From: Gnetum montanum
Taxonomy: Eukaryota > Streptophyta > Gnetopsida > Gnetales > Gnetaceae
Assembly: GCA_015680685.1 (NCBI GenBank)
Contig: MNCI01005291.1
Coordinates: forward strand, 293,266 to 357,265
Direction of reading: 5' to 3'
Length of the DNA: 64,000 nt
The position numbers and the translations under genes are program-made. Below, one piece after another: positions 11,836 through 24,080 of the stretch; position 1 is the stretch's first letter; each line of letters starts with the position of its first letter. The notes below the pieces were generated by a model, which searched no databases, was not told where the DNA came from, and saw only the letters and a program-made list of their open reading frames with translations.

Positions 11836-12973
11836 TAGGAACCATCATTTAGAGTAATGGTAATGTGCTTTATTATAGCAAAATGAGACCTTCATATTAT
11901 TATCACTATAGCCAACTTAAGATAAATCCAAATAAGAGTGCTATCCTTATTTTCCTTATAAAAAATATTGATCTTAAGAAGAATGTAAAATCACAAAAGA
12001 ACCCAACATGAATTAAGACTACTAGTATTTCAAACATCTAATTATTGATCAAAATTCAAAATGTTAATCCAATAAAAAAATAGAAGCACATTAAGGATCC
12101 TACAAATATACAAGTGCAAAATGTAGAAAATTAATGGAAAATTGGAATCTCACTACTTTTCCAATGGAAGAAATGCCTCAAATTACAATTTTGATGAATT
12201 TTCTACCATTTTTTTTATCCTTATCATTGGCCCCACCTTCATCTTATTCATGTGTTGAGGTTCATGTGATTTGGTCTCTCGTTGTCACCATTTGAAAACT
12301 AAAAGGTCATCATTATCGAAGCATACCAGGGTGAAAATGACATGAAATGAATTTTTTCTAAGTAAAATTTTGTATTTATTTCTTTCATTTGCTAGTGTTG
12401 ATGCTAGCATCAACATCATACCCTTGATGTTAGCATCAATAACTTAGTGTTAGTAAGGAAAAATCATGATTTTTCATAGGAATTACACCCATAGTAGAAC
12501 TTATGCCCATACCTTTGTCTATAGCCAAAACTCTACAAACTTATTCTTATCTTCCTCTTAACCTAATTTTTTAAAATAATAAGAATAAAAATAATAAAAT
12601 AATAAAAAACATAGATGTAGTAATTAAGTTAAAATTAATTTTTTATTAATTTATTTATTTTTACCATGCATTAGTAATTTCCCATGGCATCTTTGATTCT
12701 TCATATCATTTTTATAGACCATCATGAATCCTACCATAATCTTTGAACTTCATGAACCTCTTATCTTGAATTATTGTCATGGCCACATCATTAGAAAGCT
12801 TGATGAAACATTAATTGATTCATCTTGCTTGATGTCCTCTATGATTCTCATATCTTCTCTAGACATCACTAAAGAACTCATTTCACAATCTAACCTCAAC
12901 TTCTTAATCTAGAAGCCTTTTCTCACTAATGGAGCTCACTATCATTAATCATAAAAAGTACAAAGAAGGCTTT
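11836..12973. other. LINE 5' flank and unassigned AT-rich sequence
   Basis: No coding homology that I can defend. A perfect 20-bp palindrome lies at 12396-12415, followed at about 12425-12442 by a partial copy. The stretch after 12700 may be the decayed protease/spacer of element D. Confidence 0.35.
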
Positions 12974-13358
12974 GCAACTAGGGGCAAACCTCTCTAAAGA
13001 CCTCAAAACTTCAATTTTAACTACTCTACAAAGAATTCCATTACCTTCACTTGGGAATGTGATGACATGCTAGGATTTGATGTGTCTCTAATTTTATGTC
13101 ATTACCCTTAAGGAAGGCTTGAAATTGGTAAAACAAAAAGCTAGGAAAATTAAGCCAAATCTAGCCATTGCCATCAAAGAAAAGAGAACCAAGATATATA
13201 ATGTAAGCTTCATATATCTTGTTGATTACTTAGAATAAGTCTTCAACATGGTGGTAGTTTTCAAGAAGAATGACGACATTAGGATTTATATAAAATTTCA
13301 TGATCTCAATAAGGTAGTATTGAAATATGACTTTCCCTTACCTAACATAGACTAACTT

Positions 13359-13363
13359 ATAGA
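13359..13363. repeat. target-site duplication ATAGA, left copy
   Basis: Identical to 14622-14626 and immediately outside the TGTGGA end of the insertion. Confidence 0.8.
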
Positions 13364-14621
13364 TGTGGATCATTGAACTTAGAAGGGGGTGTGTGTGGAT
13401 GAATAAGTTCCTCTAATAAAAACTTAAACAAACAAAGCACACACAAAAATTTACGTGGTTCCCCAACTTGGGTAATCCACACTTGAAGGGTAGATCACAA
13501 GCACACCTTTGGACTTTTTTACTCTAAAAATGTGGTTGAAGTATCCACACCTTGTATAGTTGTCAAGCCTTGTTCTAGAGTGTTGTACTGTAGGAAAAAT
13601 AAATCAACCTTGTAAGGTCCTGTTAGGATTGGAGATGTTGTTTCAAGGCTTCCACAACCTTTAAAATCTTGAGCTCCACATTGGAGTGTTGTACCATACC
13701 ACAAATAGCTCAATCCCATAGGATCCCAACAAGCTTAATCACATCAACCCTGTAGGGCAACAAGAACAAGAATTACAAGGAATAATTGCAACTCAATTTG
13801 TTGATCCTTGCACAATTAGGTACAACACACTTTACAAAGCCAAAATGATTAGACAATGAAGAGCAATAGAGAATTCAATAATTACAAATAATTATACAAT
13901 GAATACAATAATTCTTGCACATTTGCCAATGCACATGAAGTTTTCTTATGACTACCATGTTGCTAAATCCTTTTCAAAACCTATGCAATGGATAGCTAAT
14001 GGTCACTAATGGTCATAGGAGACATCTTTCTTATGCCTAAGACATCTCTTTGAATTTACCTTCATATCTTGAAAGACATATTTGTTTCTTAAAAGACATC
14101 ATTTTAAAGTCTCCATCCTAGAAGATGTCTTTGCTCAATGAAAGATATCTTTCTATATTTTGTCTGCATTCTATAAAGATTTCTTTGCCTCATGAAAGAT
14201 GTCTTTGGCCAGGGAAGGACGTCTTGCTATTTTTGAAGATGTCTTTTTGAATTTTCTCTAAGTTCACCCCAAATTTGCCAAGATGTTTGCTACTTCCCAG
14301 AGACATATTTGTTTACTTTCTCATGCATGATAAATGCATTGTTCCTTGTTTGCCACATTGATCTTTTGTATGCTTTAACGATGTCCACTTTTCTTGTACA
14401 AAATTAGGTCCTTATCAACATTTTTTGGATGTTTGTTTGAAGACATGTGGGTGACCTCCTCCTTTAAGCTCTAGGATAGTTTGTTCCTTGTCCTCTTTTC
14501 TCCTCTTGGTTTCCCATGTACATAGTCCTACAAATACAATAACCATACAACCACAAAAACAACTTTTGTCTTCATTTTACTTAATGTTTTAAACATACCA
14601 AAACATACTAAAAGGTCCACA
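13364..14621. repeat. 1258-bp LTR-like insertion (solo LTR) inside RT D
   Basis: It begins TGTGGA and ends TCCACA (a 6-bp terminal inverted repeat with TG...CA ends), is flanked by ATAGA on both sides and splits RT D exactly. No protein domain is seen inside. An ACGTGGTTCCCC block near 13453, like that often met at plant LTR borders, and tandem ~20-bp subrepeats (14118-14250) suggest an LTR. A solo LTR from unequal recombination is the simplest reading. A small non-autonomous LTR element is possible, but I saw no second internal LTR. Confidence 0.8.
14118..14250. repeat. ~20-bp subrepeats with GATGTCTTT core
   Basis: Successive units start GATGTCTTTGCTCAATGAAA, GATTTCTTTGCCTCATGAAA, GATGTCTTTGGCCAGGGAAG, GACGTCTTGC and GATGTCTTTTT, with related looser copies from about 14040. 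Likely a short tandem repeat in the LTR U3. Confidence 0.6.
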
Positions 14622-14626
14622 ATAGA
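14622..14626. repeat. target-site duplication ATAGA, right copy
   Basis: Matches 13359-13363. Host RT coding resumes directly after it. Confidence 0.8.
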
Positions 14627-15100
14627 TACCATGATGGTACATGTTTTATTATCCTTCATAAATGGTTTTTTTAGGTTACAAAAAAAAATTAGAATCAACT
14701 TTAACTATTAATGCTATAGTACTTTCTTGACCTCTTGAGAAACATTTTTTTGCACAAAGATGCTATTTGGAGTCAAAGATACAAGAGCTACATATTAATA
14801 AGTAATGACTTATATCTTTAGTGATATGATGTTTAAGATAGTGAATGATTATGTAGATGATCTAATTATCAAATTTGTCATAACAAGTGATTACCCTACA
14901 GATCATGATATCATTCTAGCTTGTTGTAACCAATAAGACCTTCACTTAAACTATAAGAAGTGCATATTTGATGTAGAAATCAAAAAAATATTAGGATTCA
15001 TTACCGTAGCTAATGGATGTACAATTACTTTTGATAAGGTAAAAGATATTCTAAACCTTCCTCCAACTATATGCATAAGAACATGTGTATCTTACAAGGT

Positions 15101-15660
15101 CATCTCTAATCCATCTATAGTTTCATTTATAATCTCACTAATCAATTTCATCCTCTATCACATCTCCTTAAGAAATTAGTCACTTTCAATTAGGACTCAA
15201 AGTATTGGAAAGCCTGTTATGCTATTCAGGACACTCTTATAAATCTCCCCATTTTTCATTTACCTCAGTTCAATTTCTCATTCTCTCATTTTCTCTAAGT
15301 CTAAACATTTCATCATGACTATGCTTTATCAATGATGCAAGGATGGTATTGATCTTTCTATCAACTACATTTTTCATCTCTCTTAGATTGCAAGATAAGA
15401 TACGTAGACATAGAAAAATCTTATATTAGTCTTATTTTTTCATTGAAGAAGTGGATAAACTATCTACTAGGGGCAAAGGTTCATGTCATATGTCATGAAA
15501 ATGTCTTATAATCAATTGTTTCTAAGCTATTTAAATGGAAAATAGTTCTTGCTGAGCTTGGTCTTTTGTATCTTCTACAATATTCTATCAAAGGTCAAGC
15601 CATAGTAGACCTTCTTGCTTCCATACCATAATCATAATCCTAGGTTAAGACTATACAATC
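15101..15660 (+). pseudogene. RNase H of element D
   Basis: RNase H degrades the RNA strand during reverse transcription. The C-terminal half is clear: YVDIEKSYISLIFSLKKW and INYLLGAKVHVICHENVL, then VLAELGLLYLLQYSIKGQAI and VDLLASIP, which match the gypsy E-K-x-x-LAxVFAxxKLRHY...IKGQALADFLA region. The link to RT (15030-15300) is poorly kept. Many stops. Confidence 0.7.
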
Positions 15661-15876
15661 ATCTCTTAAGAAGCTTGGTATTGTTGAACCAACACATGAT
15701 CCTGCTATGACAAAAATACATGATGATCTTAATAATGGACAAAAAGCAAAGTTTCAAATCATGGTTTCTAGTAATAGAATCATTAACTTGTAATGATTGG
15801 GTTTAGGCTCAATATTAAGGAAAATCACTTATACTTTGATGATGCTCATACAACTCAAGATTCTAATGCATCTTAT

Positions 15877-18800
15877 TGTTGGCAATCGTCTGGGTACATC
15901 AATGTTTTTCTTCTGGTCTTGAGACTAGAATAATGAGAAATGAAGGTGTTCCTTCAAGCTTGAGTTTAGGTGCTTGTTGGTCTCTAAAAATATCAAGGCC
16001 CAAATACCTTCAAATAAACTTAGTGGTAATAGAGTGAGCTAAGTGTAAATGTGTGTTTTCTATTATGAATGTTGAAATGGTTAGGTTTGTGTATGCAACT
16101 ATAGCTAGCTATTATAATAGAAATTTAGCTAATCTTGTTGAATACTACGAGTCATTAAAGGCTCCTATTTTGTCAAGATTAAGGAAACAAATAAAATCTC
16201 ACCAAAATGCTTAAGCATAATTCTAGAGAAATCTACTCCTAATTTTTTTCAAAGAGAAATATTTGAAAGAAAATTAGAATTAGAGTGAGATTCAATGAAT
16301 TTTAAAAGAGAAGAAGAGAAAAAGTAGATTTGTGTGAAATCTCAAACATTTAAATGAGATAAATTAAATATGAGGAAACACTTTAAAATAAAGCTATCCC
16401 AATTCAACCTAAACTATTACAAATTGTCCAAACCCTTTGAGCTCAACAAGTAATTTTGTAAAAGAAACTTCTATTAAACTATCAAAATGCTTTGTAAAGA
16501 CAAAATACAAGCTATTATTTGGCTTGTTAATAGTTGTCAAGAATTGCAAATAATAGAGCTATTAGAAAATATTTAACAATTTCAAGATTGAACATCAAGG
16601 AAAAGCTTTAAAAATGAAGCTATTTCAAGTCAATTCAAAATATCAAAGATTTTCTAGATCCTCTAGACTCAAATAGGTAATTTCATAAAGACATTGCTAT
16701 TAAATTGCTCAATATGCTTTTAAAAGGACAACATAAACTCTTACATGGCAACCAAATAGAAGTCTAGAATTTCACAAAAATAGATCTATAAGAGTAATAA
16801 AAAAATCCCAAAATTAAATGCCAAGCATAGTACCATCTAAACTATTAGCTAAGAAACAAAGAAAAAATAAAATTAAAAGAACTCATAGGATTTGAATAAA
16901 GTAGTTGAGTTGATGATGTAATTAGTAAGCCATTATTAAGTAATCTTCAATACTTCTTCCAAGTTCCTTCCCCCTTTCATTCTATCCTTGAAGCTCTTTT
17001 TATAGTGGCTTCTTGCTAGTTACAACATCATGTAAAATTAAAATTAGTTATAACCATTATAGGAATTTAGTACAACTACCATAGAAATTATATACTGTAG
17101 TTTCCAAGTGTCTTATTTGGTAGTCAAAACATCATGGGAAATTAAAATTAGTTACAAGAATTATGGGAAATTGGTTACAAATACCATAGAAATTAAATGT
17201 TATAGTTGCCAAGTGTCCTATTCATATAGGATGTTGGATAATTGTCCTACACATCCTCTAGATTTTAAGCTCCTTCAATGATAATGCATTCCCTTATGGG
17301 AGCATTGTTCATTGAATTTAGTTTTTTTTATATTAAATTTCTAACTACTAAGTAACTTCTTGTAACAGCATGATTTTTAATGATTTGATTTAATGCACCA
17401 AGCTATATGTGCTCTTGAATAAGGTTTGAATGTGGCCTCATGAATGAGCTCTATGTGCTGATGTAGTAAGGTGCTGAAATGGTAGTGATGACATGGTGTT
17501 GCATTAATGTGGTAGAGCTAGTTGATGAAGTTGAATTTTATCTTCATAAAATGGCTATGCATGCTGGTATGACATAGTGCTAACATCATGATGATGTCAT
17601 TGATGCTATTATGGCATATGGTGATGTGTTAGAGCTTATGTTGTAGAGTTGGTTTATAAAGGAGAGATTTCACCCTTCAAATTGATTCAAAAAGCTAATG
17701 TGGTAGGAAGTTGAAGTGGCAAATTCATCATGGCATTGATGACATGACAAAGAAACCTTTTATGGTTGAACTTCTAACTCATGACCTAGTTCTATGGGCT
17801 AACATGGCATGAAAGTCATGTTGACATGACATATGTTGATATGGTATGTTAACTTGGCCTCTTATTGACATGTATGAGGTGCTGACATGGCATATGCTAA
17901 CGTCATGTTGACATTTGTAGAAGATGATGAGATAGATGAAGCTGAATCCATATAGATATAAAAAACAAGCTCAATCTAGATACTAATGTGGTAGCTTTCC
18001 ATGTGGTAGAATGGTTCTATAGAGGTGAACATCATTTTTATGAATAGGCTTCATAGTGTGCTAATGTGAAGTGAAGATGACATGGAAAGCTAATATGTGG
18101 CAAGCTAATGTGGTGTCAAAACATCAAGATGAGCTTTTAAGTACCTAAATGGGTGAATCTCATCCAAATGAGAATCTACATATGCCCAAAAGCTCATTAT
18201 CAAACCAATCCCACAAAGTTTATGAGATGTTTTTGCTTCTTATTATGTGAAATATTGCAACTCAAAATTTTCATGATTTACCTAAAGTTTCCATACTAAA
18301 GCTTGATTGAAATAGCTTGTGAGGATGATGTATCTGTACTAGGCTATTCTTCAAGCCATTGTAGTCATAACACTTCTAATAAGTTGGATATAGTGATAAT
18401 GGCTTGTGGAGCTACCTTTCATTTCTTTTTGGAGCTTAAATATCTTTGCTAAGTCTTCTTTGCCTTCATAATCTTATATTCTTATTGTAAGTAGCTAATG
18501 GTGGGACCAAAAGAGAAATAAACTATAACTAATGAAAGTGTTAGGTGTAAGGTTGAGTTCAATGAAACTTGTTTCTCACAAATTTTTATATAGCTAAAAC
18601 AGTTTCTACTTCCACTAGACTTAGCATAGAATATCTTATTCTTTTTGCAATTTTAGGACTTTAATTGAATAATAGATTATGTGCTAAAGCCAAAAAGAAA
18701 CTGGAACTGAAGATTTTATTTTAAAGTAATAAGTTAAGCTTGTTCATTCAACTAGATTTTATAATATGAAAAAGCTATTATTCCAAAGATCTTTTTGAGC

Positions 18801-18968
18801 TTATTGCATAGGCATTTGAAAATATTTGAAGAAACATAAACCATTATTCAAGCTTTAATACCTCTATAGCTCTTTATTTTAGGAACCCTCTCTTCTTTAG
18901 CATGGAATCTCCTTTTAGTCTTAAGTTCTTGTTTCTTTTTTGTAATAATTTACTTGTAATGCTACAAC
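15877..18968 (-). repeat. LTR B, solo LTR of the A family inside element D
   Basis: 15877-17375 is colinear with LTR A (1295-2835), from TGTTGGCAA onwards, in the same minus orientation. 17376-18968 has no counterpart beside A. It shows scattered copies of GCTAACATGGCA-like words (17450-18120). The left end abuts the broken RNase H and is preceded by CTTAT (15872-15876). CTTAT also occurs at 18969-18973, just before coding resumes. I therefore read the full 3092 bp as one solo LTR. A shorter LTR ending TTGTAACA at about 17366, plus other DNA, is the alternative. Confidence 0.62.
16997..17004 (-). promoter_or_regulatory. LTR TATA box, LTR B
   Basis: TATAAAAA on the minus strand in the same alignment position as 2479-2486 of LTR A. 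Confidence 0.5.
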
Positions 18969-19559
18969 CTTATAAAGTCTACTTTATGAAATGGTCAGAA
19001 ATGAAGCAACACTTACATTCTTGATCATAATGATAAAAATCCAATCTATTAAACATATAAATTCAATTTTTCATGCACAAATAATGTAGATGAATATGAA
19101 GGTCATACTTAGGGCTTTTTATTTAATCATTGAACTAGGTTTTAAGAGACTTTTAACTCATAGTGATTCCTAATTAGCAATTTCGTTAATGTGTCTAATT
19201 TGTAACTAGACAAGTCAATAATGAATATACTTACAAAGCTAAACATTATCAACCTTCTCTCAATTTGGCTAAAAATCTTATCTCACAATTTGATGAATGT
19301 CTTCTAATCCATATTAATCATTCAAAGAACATGCTTGTAAATTCCTTGGCAAAATTTATCCTACTTGTAGACCCTATCTTTCTTAATTATCATTTATCTC
19401 ACTCATCTCAAGATGTACCAATCATAATAATACACAATGCATTAGCTTTGTTAATCTAGAAAAGAATGAATAATATTAAGAAATCATATAGTATCCTCAA
19501 ACTAAAGAGACTTCCAAAAATATTTCCTCATCTCAAAAGGATTTTCTACACAAATGCTT

Positions 19560-20700
19560 AAAATAATTTTTTATTATTGATCCTAGTGTTCAATGTTATG
19601 TCTTTGTGTCAAGTGTTCTTTTAAATTGTCTAAGTCGAGATGAACCTTAAATGGTCTTATAGTAGATGCATTCTAGCATATGTAGTGATCACCTATGATC
19701 TTGTTCTCTCATAACTTATATCATTTCTTTAGGTTACTAGTCACATACCATGTCTAGCAATATACACATCATTATTAAGATTAGTGATACATGTTAATGC
19801 CATGCTTCACTCATCTATGTTTCATCTTAAGAGCTTTAAACATCAAAAATTGTGTGCTCCATCTAGAAATAGGAGATAGATCTCATAGGTTTTATAAATC
19901 CTCCATATTTTACTAGTCATAAATTCATTTTAATAGCTATTGAGTACTTCACCAAATGGATTGAAATCATTCATTTAAAGTTTGTCACATTCAAACACGT
20001 TTTTAATTTTATCCTATGTAATATCATCATCCATTTTGGTATTCTCCTTCATATTATTAGTAAAAATGGGCTTCAATTCAAAAGTAAAGAAGTTTTCAAA
20101 TTCTATGATCATTACCAAATCATTTAGTAATTCTCATCTTACTACTACCTTCAATCCAATAGTCAAGCTGAATCCATTGATAAATCCATAACTCACTTGC
20201 TAAACCATGGTTGAAAAATCCTAGAAAAATTAGCATACCCAATTATCTCATGTCCTTTCGGTCTCCTAAACCATTTTCCATAACACCATTAGATAAATGC
20301 CATTCCTACTAGTTTATGGATATGAATTAATGTTACTAGTTGAACTGGATGTATCCTGTTTTTAGGAAGCCTTGAGAAATTGGATAAAAAATAAAGAAAA
20401 TGATAAGGTATCCTATGTTAAACTAGAGACACTTTAAGAAATCATAAGCAAGCAAATGTTAATATCTAGAATCATTAAGAAGTCATGAGACAGTGTCATG
20501 ACAAGTATGTTTTACTTAGAGATATTAAAGAAGATAATCTTGTTCTATAGTACTTCTTAAATTTCATGACTATAAATTTTTATCTTAACTATAAAGATCC
20601 TTTCTTCATGATAAATGAAGAATATTATTTAGCATACTTAGATAAAAATCAGTATCTAGATCCCGTTAATCAAGCCTATCTCAATAAGGTTTATATCTTA
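19560..20700 (+). pseudogene. integrase of element D, decayed
   Basis: The catalytic core is readable at 19870-20210: EIDLIGFINPPYFTSHKF, ILIAIEYFTKWIEIIHLKFV, FNFILCNIIIHFGI, ISKNGLQFKSKEVFKF and SNSQAESIDKSITHLL. The first catalytic Asp (in IDLIG) and the Glu of QAES are present. The middle Asp, normally in TDNG, has become Lys in SKNG. The C-terminal tail extends to about 20700. Integrase would join cDNA to the genome. This copy is dead. Confidence 0.75.
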
Positions 20701-21106
20701 TAAAAAATGATGATAATACAGGTTTTCTTTAATTCTTCTTTTCTCTTAGTTTCATTTCATGGTATTATTTTTTATTCCTTCCTTAAATGACACACAACTT
20801 TATCACTTGGATGTTGTGAAAAGTAGACAAGGATTTCCATATTAGGGATGGATATGGATAAAGAAGCCAATCTAGCAACATAAACTTCCTTTAGATGGTA
20901 ACTTGGAACATTGGTACTCTCAATAAAAAGGCCTGTGAGATTAGAAACACCATGAGAAGATGAAAAATTTACATTGCTCACCATCAAGAAATATGATGAA
21001 AAGGGAAGAAATCTAAAGATCTAGGGTAGGATTACAAAATCTTCTACATAAAGAAAAAATTATCAAGTCTATACTTACTAGGGTTACCAAGTATCTACTA
21101 CTAAAT
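20701..21106. other. unassigned sequence between D and C2
   Basis: A minus-strand open frame of 71 codons (20772-20987) has no recognisable motif. No LTR of element D is visible here. Confidence 0.3.
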
Positions 21107-21709
21107 GGACTGAGTATTCATTGTTGGGATTGTTAAACATTAATATATATGCTTGAAATGATCATGCTTACATTGTTATTGAGTAAAATATTAAATCATT
21201 AAGTGCTAGAAAGTAAATTATATTAAGAGTAAATGCTAGAAATAAACTAAGTACTAGTCCAAGTGCTACAATGGAAGGAATCAATATTGATTTTATTATC
21301 ATCATTTATAAGTATCTAAGTACATAATGCACTCAAATAAAGCTCCATTCAGTCAACTCAATCCACACTAGAGGTACTCATGGAGGAAAAATACTAACTT
21401 CTATGAAAGAAAATTGCAAGAGCTTTGCTATTGGAATAACCAAATGTTTCATAAATGTAGATGGAATGTGAATTTATATAGGCTAGGGACTAGATGGAAT
21501 CGATGCATATAAATCAATGTATTAAAAGATACATCAACAAGGATGAATTAACATGTATAACTTATTGATTTTTCATCATACATCCATGACTGACTAAAAA
21601 CTCATCCTTGAGTGAATAAAAATGAGATTGAGTTGTTTAAAATATTTCTAAGGGAGATGGAATTAACTATTAACTAAATGAAAATAATAATTTTAAGTGT
21701 TGCATTACA
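21107..21709 (-). repeat. 3' LTR of C2 (shortened)
   Basis: Shares GACTGAGTATTC, AAATAAAGCTCC-type blocks, TTTATATAGG and the CATACATCCATGACTGACT...AAGTGTTGCATTACA end with 28920-29925. About 400 bp of the middle is missing relative to that copy. The outer end ATTACA (TGTAAT on the minus strand) is at 21709. Confidence 0.62.
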
Positions 21710-21769
21710 AATTATTTGAGGATTTACATTGGGGTTTATTAAAATTGTATACAATACAAAAAATTAGTG

Positions 21770-23400
21770 GAGCACTGTACAAAATTAGCTAGGATAGAGT
21801 CTTCATACCATGCATGGAGTGGAGGCTCCTTTAGCTTAGATGATCCTTCCTCTTTTCTTGGTTTTGTAGGTGGCCTAGGCTACCCTACCACTACTAATAT
21901 CATTTTTGAAAACATAAATGCATTCAAGAATACTTTCATCTTCTCTTGTTTTCTTTGTGGGTTTTTAATGGTCGATGAAGCATCACTTAGACTAGCTAGT
22001 GTTTGTATGTTCCATAGGTAAGGTAATTTTAAAACATCTCCTTCATATTGATCAACCAATTTACAAATTACTAACACTTGATGTTGAACATTTATATAAG
22101 ATTTTGTATCTTTTGATTATTATTCATTCTTTTAGCTAGTTTCTTAGCAATGGATTACTAATTATTGAATTTGCTCTTGAGAACTTGAAGCTAACCTCTA
22201 CTTTATCTTCTTGTGGAGCTTGAACTTTGTCCCATAGAGGAGGTAAGAGTTGGCCATGTACTTTTTCAATTTTGACCTTAGCTATCATGTAGTCAGCATC
22301 ACTAAATTTTCATATTATAGGTTAGATAATTCCATATATTCTATCATATCCTTAATTTGCAACTTCTTTAGGTAAATATTTGTCTAATTTTATGCATTTT
22401 GTTCATCAAAGATGGGCGACTATGCATTGCCTCTTTACTAGCTTTATTAGAGGGCTTAATCTACCTTGGTTGTTGCTAACTTTATGTCTTTCTCATTCAC
22501 TTTGTTGAGCATACCCACCTAGTCCTTTTAATGATTCTTCACTCTTTCATATTTTGGGGCTTCATTTATTGAGATTATAATCTCAATGGTAGCCTTCTGA
22601 TGAATGCCTTGAACCTCCTCCATGAAGATATTTCTATTCTCAGTATCTAACCTCCTAATATCATGATTTAATTTGATTGGCTATTAATATTATTGATGAA
22701 TGTATTTTAATAGTTTTTCCTTTTTTGATTTAGCCTTCTTTAGATGCTGATTTTTCTTAGTGAAAGGTTTATTCTCCCTGTGCATGTCTAGGAGATCATT
22801 ATTCATGATGGTTATCATGGTATCCTACAATGATGCATTTGAGATTACATGCTCTTTGGCATTCTTGACCTCCTTTAATTTTTGTTGAAGGTGCTGAAAA
22901 GCTTCTTTCCTTATGAGTTCTGGTCGAAGAATGATAGGGTTTGACAATTGGGCTCTAAGTTTTATAATCACAACTACTGATCTTTGGTTGATGTTGATGG
23001 TCGCCTCAAGTTACACTTGTGTTACTAACTTGCTACTTGTTTTGAGCAGTTATGAGTAGGTTATTGTAATATCTTTTAGTATATTGAAGATCTTTGAAAT
23101 TGGTTCTTCCTTGAGGGATCTTGTAGCATGAGCTACTTTGGCAGCCTACTCTTGTTGTTATAATTATTACTACTTCTATCCTTTGCCTCCTCTTGGTTAT
23201 TTTCCCTTTGCTAGGATGAGTGACCCACTTATTTTCAAACTTCAATTTGATATTATCAACAATCACATGAATAACCATGAATTAGTTGTTTTAATTTTTT
23301 CTCTTAAGTCCATGTATCTTTTGATTTCTTTTTGGTTAGTAATGATTACAAGAGATTAGGTGTTAAGGCTCTTGAGTGGCTGTAGTTATTTAGAAATTTT
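21770..23400 (-). pseudogene. extra ORF in env-like position, copy 2
   Basis: Homologous along its length to 30010-31340. Both have CCACYTRGTCC, TGTGAATCTCAATGG/TATAATCTCAATGG and long Lys/Glu/Gln-rich minus-strand peptides suggestive of a coiled coil. It lies between integrase and the 3' LTR, where Athila elements carry their env-like gene. I see no signal peptide or membrane segment, so env function is not supported. Heavily interrupted by stops. Confidence 0.55.
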
Positions 23401-23549
23401 AATATAAAGCTCAAATGTAGTTAATTTTTATTAGTATCCTTTTTATTTAATATTATTTTAATATCTTATTCATGAGTTGTTAGCAAAATTTATTGAAAAG
23501 AAAAATTTGTTGAAAAAAAAAGTTGTGTTGATATCTCCATGATGTAGAG

Positions 23550-24080
23550 CATACCTTTGGAAGTCCATGGATTCAAAAATGGATGAAATTGGGTACAGTG
23601 AAAAGAAGTTATGATTTTGGGAAGCTTTTGGACTCTAAAAATGATAAGAACTTCCTTGGTGTTTAAAGGAAAAATGTGAAATTTGAGCTAAGTGTTGCAT
23701 GTATATATAGTATTTTTATGTTGCATTGATAGGGATTCAAAAACATATCTAACAACATCAATTGGGATGTATCGATGCATCTCTTAGCAAGAAACTTCAT
23801 TTAACAAAATAAGGGATTTTTTAAAATTTTAAAGTAGAAAAATGATCAAATAAAATCCAAAAAGATGTTAAGAGTACAAAGAAGGAATCACGAGGTCCTT
23901 GATGAGGTTTGGAGTTAAAGAAGCTCTTGTTGAGGATTGGGACATGTTTTCAAGTCAAAAATCTATTGAAATAGATGCAAAGTTGGATGATGTGTGTTAT
24001 CATGATTTTAGCCAAAGGAATTTAGGCATGTGGTAATATAATATAAACTAGATGTTTAAAAGCTATGCAAGTGGATCTTT
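23550..24080 (-). repeat. Athila-like spacer upstream of the extra ORF, copy 2
   Basis: Aligns with 33190-33670: AGTTATG...GGAAGCTTTTGG, AACTTCCTTG, and a GTATATATAG box at about 23701-23710, then TTTTAAAATTTTAAAG and ATGATCAAATAAAATCC. No coding frame is supported. Confidence 0.5.

Larger units (their letters stand above)
8637..12280 (-). mobile_element. L1-type LINE, 3'-truncated
   Basis: The minus strand carries an ORF1-like region (about 11835 to 10620) followed by endonuclease and reverse transcriptase (10503 to 8640) in the usual order for plant L1-type non-LTR retrotransposons. The RT ends just after the K-x-DYAKAHNRI motif, so the catalytic YxDD box, the C-terminal region and the poly(A) tail are absent. 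The break coincides with the edge of LTR C1. The 5' boundary near 12280 is a guess. Confidence 0.75.
12974..15100 (+). pseudogene. reverse transcriptase of element D, split by an insertion
   Basis: The N-terminal part has FTWECDDMLGFD (compare FAWSYEDMPGLD), LKLVKQKARKIKPN, VVVFKKNDDIRIYIKFHDLN and YDFPLPNID, ending at 13363. After the 1258-bp insertion it resumes with VHVLLSFINGF, then an A-T-Y region and NDYVDDLIIK, keeping the catalytic YVDD at 14850-14861, and ends with NYKKCIFDVEIKKILGFIT. Taking out the insertion and one target copy puts the two halves in a single frame. Other stops and shifts make it inactive. Confidence 0.82.
15790..19420 (+). pseudogene. second (archaeal-type) RNase H of D, split by LTR B
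   Basis: The N-terminal end reads HLYFDDAHTTQDSNAS up to about 15876. After LTR B the domain resumes with YKFNFSCTNNVDEYEGHT near 19045-19095 (compare CTNNVAEYEALL) and ends with LNLAKNLISQFDECLLIHIN and NMLVNSLAKF. Such an additional RNase H is typical of Tat-lineage elements. The domain is interrupted by about 3.1 kb and carries stops. Confidence 0.72.
12974..20700 (+). mobile_element. Tat-like Ty3/gypsy pol D with two nested LTR insertions
   Basis: Plus-strand RT, RNase H, a second (archaeal-type) RNase H and integrase follow one another from 12974 to 20700 once two insertions (13364-14621 and 15877-18968) are set aside. The extra RNase H after the first is diagnostic of the Tat/Ogre lineage. 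LTRs, primer site and gag are not found on either side, so this is an internal remnant. Confidence 0.8.
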
